A stretch of DNA of 64,000 bases, from NCBI GenBank assembly GCA_003313425.1, contig NHZP01000053.1, positions 248,001 through 312,000 on the forward strand, given 5' to 3'. The notes under the pieces were generated by a model. The model saw nothing but the letters and a program-made list of their open reading frames with translations. It had not been told where the DNA came from and ran no database searches. Numbering within the stretch: position 1 is the stretch's first letter; every line of letters begins with the position of its first letter. Positions 31,970 to 43,423 of this stretch are shown here, in pieces. Source of the DNA: Pseudopyrenochaeta lycopersici (Eukaryota; Ascomycota; Dothideomycetes; Pleosporales; Pseudopyrenochaetaceae). The position numbers were made by a program, and so were the translations under genes.

Positions 31970-32738
31970 TACTGGCGAGTTCGATGCTTTGTGTACGTGA
32001 GCTGGTGAGGAGTTGAAGGCACCTCAAGAGTGATGAGAGCGTGAAACGTTCCTCAGGCTGGGCTGAGGAAGTGGGCGGAACTGCGCCGTGGCTGTGCACA
32101 GCACTATACATCCGAAACACGGCAGGTTGCCCAACGCATCCTGTATTGATCAACCATAGAGTTTGTTCAAGCTTCCCATGAGACCAACTAACACTGATGT
32201 CTTTGAGAATTTATATCACCATGCCCCGAGAGGCAATGCGGCGTGGTTGAGTTTTTATCCTTCACACGCCTTGATGTAGCGCATTGTAACTTGCGCAAAC
32301 TTACGATTCAAGCACGAGGATGTTACATTCATCACACTAAATTCTGAGAGGTTTCTACATCCAATGAAACTAGTATTTCGGACGGTCAAGCTGTCCAGGG
32401 TTGTTGCTAAAGACACGCGTCGTTACACAGTCGTGGGGACTCTGCAGGTGTAACGAGAGTAGGAAAAACCGACACGACCCAAAAACCGAAACATCTGCTC
32501 GCTCACGACAATTAGAAAATGGAGGAAATTTGGACAATGAAGACGCGTTGCTCGTTGAGAAGAGGAACAAGGCGCCTGCCTTGTTTTCATGAGGCCGAGG
32601 GCTGGGCAAATACCAAGGTAGCGCGTTCCCCACCTTTCCCGCCCAAAACCGTCTCGATCCTCCAGCTCCCTCATCCTCCTAGCTATACAGCGCACGCCAT
32701 TGAGCCTCAATTACACCTGCACGCACTTAGCCGGCGTC
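31970..32738. other. Divergent promoter region, no gene
   Basis: Between the minus-strand membrane protein and the plus-strand cation exchanger. The exchanger frame is open from 32700 but the ATG at 32739 is preferred. Nothing else recognised. Confidence 0.5.
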
Positions 32739-34174
32739 ATGTCTTCTAATCATCACAACTCCGAGTCGGCGCCACTGCTCCAGAATATCATTCCGCAGCA
32801 CATCCACCCTGATGGCGAGAGCGGCCGCTCCGGATTCAGTCCTGCTCACTTCCTGAACGTAGCGTGGAGATCTGGGAGCAATGCGGCAAAGTACACAAAC
32901 TTACTATGGCCTTTCGTTATCGTGGCCATTGTCCTGCACTTTGTGGCACCTGGTTTGCCCATTGCCGTCTTTGTGACCAGCTACATTGCAATGGTACCCG
33001 TGGCCAATCTGCTCGGCTTCGCTGGACAGGAATTTGCACGAAAAATGCCAAAGGTTTCGGGAATCTTGATTGAAACGGCGTTTGGATCGATTGTTGAGAT
33101 TATCCTCTTCATTATCCTCATCGCCAAGCATAATGCTGGGCACGGCTCATCTGAACACGGCAACCTCATCCCCGTCATCCAAGCGGCCATTTTGGGATCG
33201 ATTCTGACGAATTTGCTCCTGTGTCTTGGACTATGCTTCTTTGTTGGCGGTCTTCGTCAAGCGAGCCAGAAGTTCCACGCTTCTGTCAGCGAGGTCGGCA
33301 GCGGGTTGCTACTAGTTGCTGGCTTTGGCCTTCTCATTCCAAGCGCGTACTACTCCGCTCTGAAGGGCTCAGCTGTGACAAAGGCTACCAAGCACCATGA
33401 ATTTACAGAGAAGATCTTGGAACACAATGTCCTCAAGATCAGTCAAGTCACATCAATTCTTTTGATCATTGCGTTCGCGATGTAGGTTACCTCGACCTCT
33501 TAAGCAATGCGTTGCGTTGACATGGTATAGCTTTATCTGGTACAATGCGCGTTCGCAGCATTCCATCTTCGACGAGGTTCTGGAAGCTGATGAGCACGCC
33601 GATCTTGACCATCATGAAGATCTTGCTAAGCCAAAGTTCACATTCACAGAGTGCATCGTCGCACTTGTGCTCTCACTGGCGGTCGTCACTCTACTTGCAG
33701 TGTTCCTCGTTGAACGCATCGAAGATGTTGTGGAAGCTGGCATTCCTGATCAGTTCCTTGGTCTGATCCTGCTCCCTCTAGTGGAAAAGGCTGCAGAGCA
33801 CCTGACCGCTGTCGATGAAGCCTGGGACGGCCAGATTGTACGTTCAAACCGCCCAGACACTACATCACAAGCTGACTTGTTATTAGAACTTTGCGCTCTT
33901 TCATTGCATTGGTCCCTCGATCCAAACAGCATTGTTTAACGCCCCTTTGGTTGTAATCGTTGGATGGTTCCTGGGTAAGGACATGGATCTGAACTTTGAG
34001 ATCTTCATGGTCGTGCTACTCGTCCTGTCCATTGTGGTAGTGGGTAACTTCCTCCGCGATGGCGAATCCAATTACCTTGAAGGCGCTCTACTAGTGATCG
34101 TCTACGTTATCATCGCTGTTGCAGCATGGTACTACCCCAACCCAGATGTCGCTACCTCGAACGGTATCCAGTAG
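32739..34174 (+). CDS. CAX-type Ca2+/H+ (cation) exchanger
   Basis: Three exons (32739-33481, 33531-33837, 33887-34174) with introns of 49 and 49 bp encode 445 aa with about eleven hydrophobic helices. First repeat motif: GILIETAFGSIVEIILFIILI. Second repeat: LLPLVEKAAEHLTAVDEAW followed by IGPSIQTALFNAPLVVIVGW and LNFEIFMVVLLVLSIVVVG, as in vacuolar CAX proteins, ending SNYLEGALLVIVYVIIAVAAWYYP. CAX proteins load calcium into the vacuole against protons. The usual G-N pair of the GNAAEH motif is E-K here, and GNxxE of the first repeat is GSIVE; the acidic residues themselves are kept. This may be a fungal subclade with altered ion choice. Confidence 0.9.
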
Positions 34175-34508
34175 TCTTGCTAAAGGCTCTTCCCTTGTAG
34201 CAGATAATTCAGGACCTCGGATAAAGCTACAGGGAAACCAGAGAAATCCACACGAACGCAATGCCGGGAGCTCATATCAGAGTTTCGCAGCTAACTATGC
34301 CTTTCAACTCAAAAGGTGGAAAATACTCATGTATAATTGAGTGAACGGCACACTTGTAAACCATTTCATATAACTCATTATCATCCACCTATGTAAGGGT
34401 TTTCTTGAACCAACCCCCTGTAATTAGGAGACTGTAACGCAGAAAATGTAGAGACGCATCAAAAATTGATTACTCAGTACTTCGAAACTATACAACCTCC
34501 ACTATCGC
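34175..34508. other. Convergent 3' gap
   Basis: 334 bp between the stops of the exchanger and the sedolisin; no feature beyond expected 3' ends. Confidence 0.6.
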
Positions 34509-36464
34509 TCACCAGTGCCCCTTCGCACCCGCCAACCTGAGCAGCTTGGGGAAGTCCGGAGTTCCGAAGCCGGTGATTGGATCCCAGCCCTCGGTAACTG
34601 GGAAACCTTGAACATTGCAACCGTAGCTGAAACCCTTGGTGATGTCGGTCAATCCCTTGTAGCCCTTCTTATACAGCCAAGGATTGATCCATCCGAGCGC
34701 TGGCCTTCCTGACGCAATCAAGGCATCGTTGACAAGCGAGAAGATACCGGCAGTGAGAGGTGTGGAAGCGGAGGTACCACTGATTGTGCCTTCAGTGCCG
34801 TTCCAGAAGTAAGCAAAGTACAAGCCCTGAGCGGAAAGATCAGGATAAGCGCGTCCTCCCTTGTTGTAGAGACCGTTATACAGGTCGCCAAGTCCCTTGA
34901 CGTATGCTGGGACAACCTGATCCTGCCATGACGGGCGGTCGAAGTAGTCGCTGAAGCCGGAACCACTGGAGTACAAGTCGCGGAAGCCGGCGGAGGTGTT
35001 GCGAGAGGCACGATACGCAGACTCCTCGGGCTCGAAGTTCATCGTGGCGCCAACCGATGTGATGTATGGGCAAGAGGTAGGGAAGTCTGGTTGGAACTTG
35101 TACGTCTTCTTTCCATCGTTGGTGTAGCAAGTATCAGTACCGCCAATGCCATGATCTCCGGACGAGAAGAAGAGAGTAGTGCCGCGAGCACCTACTTGGG
35201 CAAATTGCTTGCACACGCGCTCGGCGTAAGAACGCGGGATCGTCTGCTCAGGCTCGCCGTATGAGGTGGAGATGACTTTAGGGATATCTCGTTGCTGAAG
35301 GAGCCAGTTTACCCAGGCGAGATAGGGCTCGTTGGTGTTCTCGGGGGTTGAGATGTCGGGAATGAATGGTGGTTGGCCTCCGGTGGAGTAACTGGTGATG
35401 GGAGTTTTCCAGCTGATACCTGCGATAGCCTGTACGTCAAGGTTGGCCTCACGGCTAATTCCTTCAACTGTAGACTGGTTGTATGTCAATGGGCCGTCCT
35501 GCACAGGGCCATTGTCAATGGAAAGCTGTTTGAACGCATATGCTTGTGAAACAGCCTCGGGCCGATACTTCTGCAAGAACAGCTTTGTATCTGGGCGAAT
35601 CGGAATCTCGCCGAGATAGTTGGTGAAGCCAATGCTGTTCTTATCGCTGGCTTGGGTCTTGTACCATTTAGTTGAGTAAAGAGTTTGGAAGCACTCAGGA
35701 GTAACGGAGGTTACATTGCAAACGCTTGCAATTGATCCATTCTTGGGCGTCTGGTAGCCGGCTGGCACTTCGGCGGTCTCGCTGACCCAAGTCGCAGCTC
35801 TCGCAGCACCACGGAAGAAGGATGTAGTAGGCTGGATCGCATCAATGTGGTCATGCAGATGGCGAGGAAGTGACCATGTAGTTGTGCGAGCGACGACTGA
35901 GCCATCTTTGTGCTTGTAGTTGTGGTACTCTGTGTCGAGGAGATTTTCGACCACTTCGATGGGGAGATGGACGATAATCCAGTCTTTCGCCGAACTATAG
36001 CTCAATTCTTCGGCATCGATACCATTTTCACGAAGCCAATCATGCACAAGATCATGGGTTTCTGAGCTAGGCGCCACGAGTTCGTCGACCTCATCCCCGC
36101 TAAGGTGCTGGCCATACCGTTCGTGATCTGGGTCCGACACTGATGCCAAATTAGTCACGTGATCAATCAAAATTGGGTTCCTGGACGACTTCAGGTAGTA
36201 TCTTCAACTTCCGTCATTGATTCCGTAGACTTCCTGGCCAGACGTACCTTCGTGGAGATGGCGATCAAGCTCTTCGAATCGACCCTGTTTAAGGCCTATC
36301 TGCAGCTGGATTGTCTTCCTGCCATGTGCGCGATCCAGTTTGCTCCATTCTTTAGGCGCGAAATGCGTCTCTTTCACGACATATGGCGAGCGCGCTGAGA
36401 TGGGCGTCGCGAGGGCCTCTTGGGCGGCGATGGCAGCCAGCAAAACGGATGCGAGGATCTGCAT
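34509..36464 (-). CDS. Secreted sedolisin (S53) tripeptidyl-peptidase
   Basis: Exons 36464-36248 and 36139-34509, joined over a 108-bp intron (GTACGT...CATCAG), encode 615 aa. Signal peptide MQILASVLLAAIAAQEALA, then the pro-domain (WSKLDRAHGRKTIQLQIGLKQ; SDPDHERYGQHLSGDEV; LLDTEYHNY). Catalytic domain: E303 and D307 in REANLDVQ, oxyanion D401 in SSGDHGIGG, Ser 529 in SGTSASTPLTAG, and a calcium site at the C-terminal D-I-T-K-G ... W-D-P-I-T-G-F-G. Sedolisins are acid-active proteases; fungal members release tripeptides or act as endopeptidases outside the cell. All catalytic residues are intact. The intron is longer than others here, within the normal range. Confidence 0.93.
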
Positions 36465-36515
36465 GGTGAAATGAGTGAGTCGTTCGCACGACAGCTGCAA
36501 AGGCTTCGGCCTCTA

Positions 36516-36523
36516 TATTTATA
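36516..36523 (-). promoter_or_regulatory. TATA box of the sedolisin gene
   Basis: TATAAATA on the minus strand about 52 bp before the ATG at 36464. Confidence 0.5.
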
Positions 36524-38605
36524 CATCTTCATTTGCTATCGTTGACCTTCACGTCTCGCGTCATTTCCGGCGTCTTCAGCCTACAATGGAAGGTGAATGG
36601 CACATCAATCACTTGTGTCATTCAACAGCATCTGCATGTTCAGATTCTCGACGCAGCTTCTTCATTGCGATTAGCGCGATTCGAGCCTGCACACAGAAAT
36701 GGAACCCAGGCGATCGGAGCTGTAACGCAATTCGTCGCGCACAGTTCATCCCAATTAAGAGTATCTCGAGGTGGAAGGCGCTGCTGGGTGCTGACTGGAG
36801 CCCGAAGGTTTTAGCCTTGGACATGGCCGCACTAAAGCTCGAAGCGGAAGGTGCAAAAAGCTTGACATCATCGCTCAATAATAAACAAGCACATCAAGAA
36901 CACTAGCCGGTGGTTCTAAGCTTCGCTTGGAGAGCTTAATTCCTCCATGGAAGGTGCCATCGTAACGGGCCCGTATATTGAGCAGACATCGCCATCGACC
37001 CGGTAAACGGCGCCGATAACCCCAGGATATCCAGCATCTGGACCACTCCGTCTCGTACTTCGACATTTTCGGTATTAGTAAGGCACAACTCGAGTTCTAA
37101 TTCCTTATCCATTTCGGCCCTTTCTTATCTTCCAATCTCAGTCCAGTATCACGTGGTTGGTTTTGGCTTGCCATCTTGGACTCGCCAAGCACACAGGCCA
37201 TTGCAGCTTTGATCGAACTAATCTGTTTATCAGTTTCGCGCCCATCATCGCAATGATAACTTTCTTAGGCTGCGTTCTCCATCGCACGATGAATATTCGA
37301 ATATCTCATGTAATGTTGAGCAACCTTTCACAACTCTGAACGCGACAGCTCTTCTCCTCCCTGATGTTACCATTATCATGTCCTAGAACTCTCTTTCTTA
37401 TTATATATACAACTGCGAAAGTCACAGTAGCGACAACAAAGACCAACCAACTTTCCATAAACCTTGCACTCACTCTCTGACTTGGTCATGACATCGCATT
37501 CTCAGATCTTCGATTCATGGCATCATCGCAACAGCTGACCCTAGCGAGACGGTCCGACATTCTCAGCAGAAAAACAGTGGCCTCTGTCAGCCTAATGAGT
37601 GACTGGAGCCATCCTACTACTTCTCTTCAATCCGGAGCTGCACGGTACTATGGGTATTTTCGCGAGCGCTCTGATGGCCCTGGCCGCTTTATAAGCTTGC
37701 CCAAATCCTCAGCATGCGGAGCTTGTAGGAATCACGCTAGATAATCGTAGTATTCTGGAGCCACCGCAGTGAATCCATGAGCGGTCTTCCGAAAGCTTCC
37801 CGCGAGCCAGTGTATGATGCGCATTTCTTGTTCTGTGGGGTGTCTGAAGAGTTTCAGCACGGCAGGACGGGCTGTCCCTCTATCCTTTTCCTTAAGCCAT
37901 TGTGTAAAGCATCCATAATGGAAGAAGTTACCGCAATCTTCGATTCGAATAACCGGATTCCGTACGTCAAGTGGTCCCGGTAGTACGTCGTTTGCATTGA
38001 TTGCATATAGGCATATTGAGTAGCCGGGGATTTCGACTCCGTCACGCAAGAAATGGGTGAGGCTGTGCTATATAGCCACCATGGCGTATTCGATCGACCT
38101 AGGAACTCTACAGGGTCTTTTCTGAATCTTATAAAAAGAAGGGTGTGCCGAAAATTTGCAATTCCCCGTCAGCGTACTTTGGTGCGTGTATAGAGAATCC
38201 AATAAGCCGGGACCCGGTACATCATGATTTATCACAATTCATTCTCAAATGCGACTCCTCCCGGCAACGCTCTCTCTCTGGTTCCTAGGGTCAAAAGATT
38301 TTCTGTTATTTATTCTATTCACATTACCATTCGCAAGGCGAACAAATATGTTATTAGCAGAGCAGACTTCGGGTCTGATTGCGAATGGTAAGACTACTCA
38401 TCTGGCCGCCTAAATAGTTCACCATCTTCGCCAATGGTTCTACAACATTAAACGTGGGGTGGCAACGGGCACTGGAAGCCAACTCCGCGTAATTAATTAA
38501 CTGTGGCGGGCCTTGCAGAACAACACTTTAAATCCCAGTATCAAGCAATGATGGACGTCTTCTCCACGGTGTCGTGGTCGCGACACCAACTCCTCATTTT
38601 TCTCA
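36524..38605. other. 2.1-kb gap with a RING remnant
   Basis: Apart from the degraded RING-like frame at 37735-38049 no gene is supported. A TATA-like ATATATA at about 37402 has no clear gene behind it. Base composition is normal. Confidence 0.4.
37735..38049 (-). pseudogene. Degenerate RING-finger fragment
   Basis: About 105 codons without an ATG start (the frame opens at TTG). The stretch SICLYAINAND ... DCGNFFHYGCFTQWLKEKDRG looks like a RING-H2 domain (C-x-I-C ... H-x-x-C-x-x-x-W-L), but the first cysteine is replaced (YSIC) and the last C-P-x-C pair is missing (ARPAVLKLF). No flanking exons found. Probably the remnant of a ubiquitin-ligase-like gene; a chance resemblance is possible. Confidence 0.3.
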
Positions 38606-40214
38606 ATGCAAACCATGGCAAATACCACTTGCATGTCTTCCACGTTCGCCTTGGTGTCTATTCCGGGTGCGACTGTCAACGCAATTACAGCCAATCTTGT
38701 ACAAAACCACACCGCATCCTCTCCACCGTTCTACAACCCGAACCATGATTTTCTGCCTCCAGTGCCGGTTGACTTTTGCAATGTCACTGTTTCGCACAAA
38801 CATGATGGACATGACGAGGCCATATTGACGCAGGTCTAGCTTCCGATCAGTACTTGGAATAATCGCCTGCAGGCTATCGGGGGCGGTGGATTTATTACCG
38901 GACTCTACAGCTTCATGTTTATTGGAATGGAAGGTGCAATTGCTGAAGGATACGCCGCGGTCAGTACAAATGCAGGTATCTGTGCAACCGATGTCAACGG
39001 CGGAGATGCAAATACATGGTTCCTGCCCGAAGATGAAAAACCAAATTTGCACAAGCTTGAAGACTTCGCTTACCGCTCCATCGGTGACATGAGCATTATC
39101 GGCAAAGAAGTAGTGAACCAGTACTATCTGGAACGACCAAAGTACTCGTACTTCAGCGGGTGCTCAAACGGCGGAAGGCAAGGATACGCTCTCGCCCGAA
39201 GGTATCCTGAAGCTTTCGATGGTATTGCTGCATGCGCGCTCGGCCTCTACTAGGATCATTTGCCGGAGTGGTTTTGGGCGTCGCAGCTAATGAACGAGGA
39301 GGGAACTTACCCGTGGCCGTGTGAGCTGGATGCGCTTCGTGACGCCGCTTTACAAGCATGCGACACACTCGACGGCGTTCGAGACGGTATACTCCAGGAC
39401 CCAGAGGAATGCAAATTTGATCCAAACTCAATGATTGGGAAGACTGTCAATTGTTCCAAAGCGGGGCAGCCAGTGAAGATATCGAAAACTGCAGTCAAAA
39501 TCGCCAGAGGGGGTGTGGCAGGGCTACCGGTCTCTTCCGGGAGACAATTTTCAAAGCGAAGCAAGCTGGGTATGATGTCGATCTGAAAGCCTTCGCAGGC
39601 ATCATTTGCTCCAATAGCAATTGTGTTGCAGATGCCAACCCGCTCCCTACAAATTGGATGAGGATCTTCGTCAAAAAGGATATGAGCTGGGATCCAAATA
39701 CTATGTCGAGAAAGGACTTCGAAGCCCTTCGGAAGCAAGGCGTTCAAGAGTATGAGCCCATTATGGGTAGCTCAAGCTATGACCTTTCCGAATTTCACAG
39801 GGCTGAGGGGAAGATGATCACGTACAATGGGATGGTAAGCAGCTCCCGGCATATCCTTCTTAATTGCATCTGAACTCATCATCGCAGTCTGACCCAGCAG
39901 CAATCTACAAGAACACGCGCCGCTTTTACAACGCAGTTTCAAAACTTGACAGTAGTGTTCAAGATTACTTCCGTCTGTTCCTGGCGCCAGGTCTCGGTCA
40001 TGGCGCTGACGCACGCGGTGCTTACCCTCACACCACATTCGACGTCCTCGTCAAGTGGGTGGAGAATGATATCGCACCAGAAACCCTCAAAGCTACCAGC
40101 CCACCTGATGCAGCAGGGAATATCATCAACTGTGTTCTTTGCGCTTATCCAAAGAAGTCAGTGTATGATGGAAATGGGGATACGAATGACTTTGCAAGTT
40201 GGCTGTGCGTTTGA
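38606..40214 (+). pseudogene. Tannase/feruloyl esterase family pseudogene
   Basis: The family pattern is clear: FALVSIPGATVNAI, VPVDFCNVTV, NNRLQAIGGGGF, AVSTNAGI, the nucleophile motif FSGCSNGGRQGYALARRYPEAFDG, LDGVRDGIL, and in the last exon FRLFLAPGLGHG. The coding sequence is broken by two in-frame TAG codons (38837-38839 and 39251-39253), both where the family has Trp, and by a frameshift between about 39480 and 39600. A normal intron remains at 39835-39887 (GTAAGC...CGCAG). No signal peptide is seen at the first ATG, so the 5' end may be lost. Functional members are secreted esterases that release phenolic acids from plant material. Confidence 0.85.
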
Positions 40215-40799
40215 GCGGACGGAGCTCATGACAAGCCCTCAGAAATTGGTGAATGAGCGCGAAATTATGTATATAGTAATTCAATTCTAGATAGATATTC
40301 CAAATTGATATGCTGGATCTGACACGATGCGTTGTGTTTGGTTTCCACTTTGTGAATTGTTGGCGTGAGCATTCCATGTCAAGTTCAGTGTATAGCTTTA
40401 AGATTGAGAATCCTTGCTAGGTCATAATTCTTGTACTAAAAATGAGTCGAAACATTAATGGCATTAGCCGTTTCGCGATCTGCTTTGATTCTGAACCTGT
40501 GCAATGTAAAGGATAGATATCAGGGCTTAGCATAATCTCACTGCTGATCTCATAAACAGATTCAAAACTAGCCATAATGGAGGAAAGGGATACTCTATAT
40601 ATATATTCCAATTTTTTTTAAGTAATCAAATTACCGCATGAAGTCCGGGGCGCTTTCTTGCATAGCATGTCGAGATTTATGCATCACTAGTAACAGCAAG
40701 ATTACGCGCTTACAGCAAGTAGTTTCAGTTTATATGTCTTGGGTTCTATCAAGATTCGCAACATCAAATCAACCTTTGTTGCTAGCTTAGCTCTTCGAA
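40215..40799. other. Gap, nothing recognised
   Basis: 585 bp between the tannase pseudogene and the 3' end of the next minus-strand gene. No frame with features. Confidence 0.5.
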
Positions 40800-41816
40800 T
40801 CATGAAACCGCCAACGATACGCTGATTAAAGTCACGGCTACCGTCGCCATATGCCATGTAGAGGGCCATCGCACCCTCATGCCAGCATTCGCCTCCAGAA
40901 GCGCCTCTTGCGGGATTCGACTACCTTCCACCACTACATTGGGCGCTACACATACGACCTGCGTTTCCAAGACGGTGCCATTATCGAAAGCTCCCGCAAT
41001 GACCCATGGAATAGGTCGTTGAACATGGAGGTCATACCACGTGAAATTGTCGTAGTCGCGGTCTGAAGTGCGTGGTGCTGCACCAAATCCTGTACCAGGA
41101 TGCGTAATGTAGTTGCTCGGTGTATCGATCCCCGGTGGGTGGGGAATGGTACATGAATGATTTGAGAGATCTTGCACATACCCTGCAATATAGTCAGCGA
41201 AGATGTTTGGAAGAAGGGAGGAATATAAGTCCCGTCTCAACAGGATTTGTCTCCTTTAAAGGAATCGCTTACCGTTGGAAATAAGGGGTCCTCTGTATAG
41301 TTGGTCGCCACAAATCTCCTTGGCTTCATCGCCTATGGGCCGTGAATCACATCTAAGGTCGCCATTACTATTTCTTGTCCCTCGCGATGGGTACCGTATC
41401 TCTCTTTTCAAAAAGTCCACACACTCCTGACTAATTATACCTTCACACCCGTTCATCTCGTTCCCTGCAGCATTGTCCATCCCACCGTACATGTAGACAC
41501 AGACTTCAGCTTGAACATCTTCAGGCACGCTGAGGTATCCTTGAATATCGTGCATAGAAGATACCAGGATTGGGTCGCGGGTGTCGTTTACAGTCACTGA
41601 CATGTACCAATCTTGGTCACCCGAGTATTGGTTGGAGAATTGAAAGGGTCGGTTGCCCGTAGAGTTGACTGACGCATCAGCGTCGAGATCTCCGATAACA
41701 AATCGGCAAGAGCGGAGATCGGTTTCGTTGGACTGAGCAAGAATAGGTTTGATGAGAAGGAGAAGCGCACCGAGTAGCTTCAAAGATGATGGTTGAAAAT
41801 TCGTCATAGTTTTCAT
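40800..41816 (-). CDS. Secreted, probably GPI-anchored Cys-rich protein
   Basis: Exons 41816-41273 and 41182-40800 with a 90-bp intron (GTAAGC...CTGACTATATTGCAG) encode 308 aa. The ATG at 41816 is chosen over a longer frame because it starts a signal peptide (LKLLGALLLLIKPILAQ, cleavage after about residue 28). Mature part has eight cysteines (SCRF, EVCVY, NGCEG, QECVD, LRCDS, EICGD, HSCTI, VVCVA), allowing four disulphides, and several N-glycosylation sites. The C-terminal hydrophobic end (MATVAVTLISVSLAVS) after a small-residue region is typical of a GPI signal. Family not recognised; probably a cell-wall or surface protein. Confidence 0.7.
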
Positions 41817-43423
41817 GATATGTTGTGAAGTTAAATGATGGAAATAAAGAGGAAATGAAATAAAGTCCATGTTGCCCTTGATTTTGTACGTTTTTACCAC
41901 CTTGAACCTCTTCTAGCATTGCCACGCTTGGCGGATGTCATTAGCGTTTACGGATTACTCTGTGTTCATGGCATGTTGGACCCTACTGACATGGTTGCGA
42001 ACTAGCGAACAAGATAGGATTGGGCCACGTTAGTTGCTAACCGAGTACATATTGTCAGAAATATAATTTCTCTCATCATCTATTGAATATGCCATGAAAG
42101 ACCGCCAAATGTTTAAAGCAGCAGTCTGCTTAACGAAGTCAAAGCCACCCGTTTTGGTAAGGTGTGCTGGACGCCTGGCAAAAATCAGAGATTGTACGTG
42201 GGCCATGCCGGGTGTAACCCGACTTGGCGGTACGCATGAGGACGCCTAAAATCCCGTACGTGCAGATCTGTCTGGATTTAGAGAAACTAGCCCTAATAGA
42301 GACATGGATCTTTCAGTAATACCTAAAGAGTCTTTTTTTCTCAACCTGATCTCTGAAATCGTGATGGATATAGAACGAAGCGGCGATGGCCAGTGGGACA
42401 GGTAGCCGAATGAAAGTGTCATAGTATGCAAGACCAAAAGAGACAAAGATAGAACTATCGTCAAAGGTGTTAAGAAGAAAATTTATGCAGGAGCCATCAG
42501 ACAGGAACACAAGTTGGAGTTGATGTGCCGCACATCGGATGGGGTGGTTCAGTTGACATCTATCAAAATCACCGAGTTACCAGCAAAAGCACTGTAGATG
42601 AAAGTGTTGGGATCAGTTGAGTAAAAGATGATTCTGTTGCATCAGTCGCATTGATACAAGTCACTCCAATCGCGCTGACTTGCTCCGAGGAGTAGTCCGG
42701 GTATTGGAACGACTTTACCGCGCCACCGTTTTGCTTTAACGGGAGTGTGACGTTCTGAAGAGCGTTGCAGTAATCCTGGCCAAGCACAGCCTCGCAACAA
42801 TTTAGATCATCCCAGAAACCAAGGCGTTGGGATCACTGGGACCCGGATGAACATTTATCTCGACTCCGTCTTGGCCCGCTGATATCGCTTCAAGCCTGCA
42901 CTATGCTGCAAGTGTTGCTGCAATTCAAGGCAACAGGTGAAAATATTAGGTCTGACATGCATTGCGCTCCTTATAACATGGAAAGCAAAGATTGGTCGCT
43001 GAGACGAGTAGAACTTTGGGCGAGAGCCCAGTCTGACTGAGATACGATATGCTGATCGCGCATACTGGATCAGGGCTCGCCCCAATGATGCTTACGGTAG
43101 GACCAGACAGCAACACAGAACTCATACTCATATGGGAAGAGATAGAACTTTCAATCCGTTCGATGAGACCAATGGAAAGGTTTTCGGTTGTGCAAGCTAG
43201 GCAGGCGAAAAGTGCGCACTTTTTGGCCGTGCCTCCGCGGCACGCTCCTGAGCTGCCGATTGCGGAAGCACCAAAACCACCACGACCATTATTAGATAAG
43301 CTCTCCGCGGTGTAGTATAACGCCTTAGGATATAACTATTCATTATGGCATTGTCTGCTATGGCATCTGATATTTTCTGTTACAGGACACCCACCAAATG
43401 CGACTTGTTGCTTTCGCTGCAGT
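41817..43423. other. 1.6-kb gap with one possible gene fragment
   Basis: Contains the possible secreted-protein fragment at 42569-42820 (listed apart) and a minus-strand open stretch 42950-43310 with scattered cysteines, without a start or clear splice signals. Also the promoter of the carbamoylase-racemase gene, with an overlapping upstream ATG at 43398. Confidence 0.4.
42569..42820 (-). pseudogene. Fragment of a Cys-rich secreted protein gene
   Basis: Open minus-strand stretch of about 84 codons ending at a stop at 42569: LNCCEAVLGQDYCNALQNVTL ... VTCINATDATESS and a hydrophobic end (LIPTLSSTVLLLVTR) like a GPI signal. Four cysteines, two Asn glycosylation sites. No start codon or upstream exon could be joined because a TGA lies just before. 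Could be the last exon of an unresolved gene or a remnant. Confidence 0.35.
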
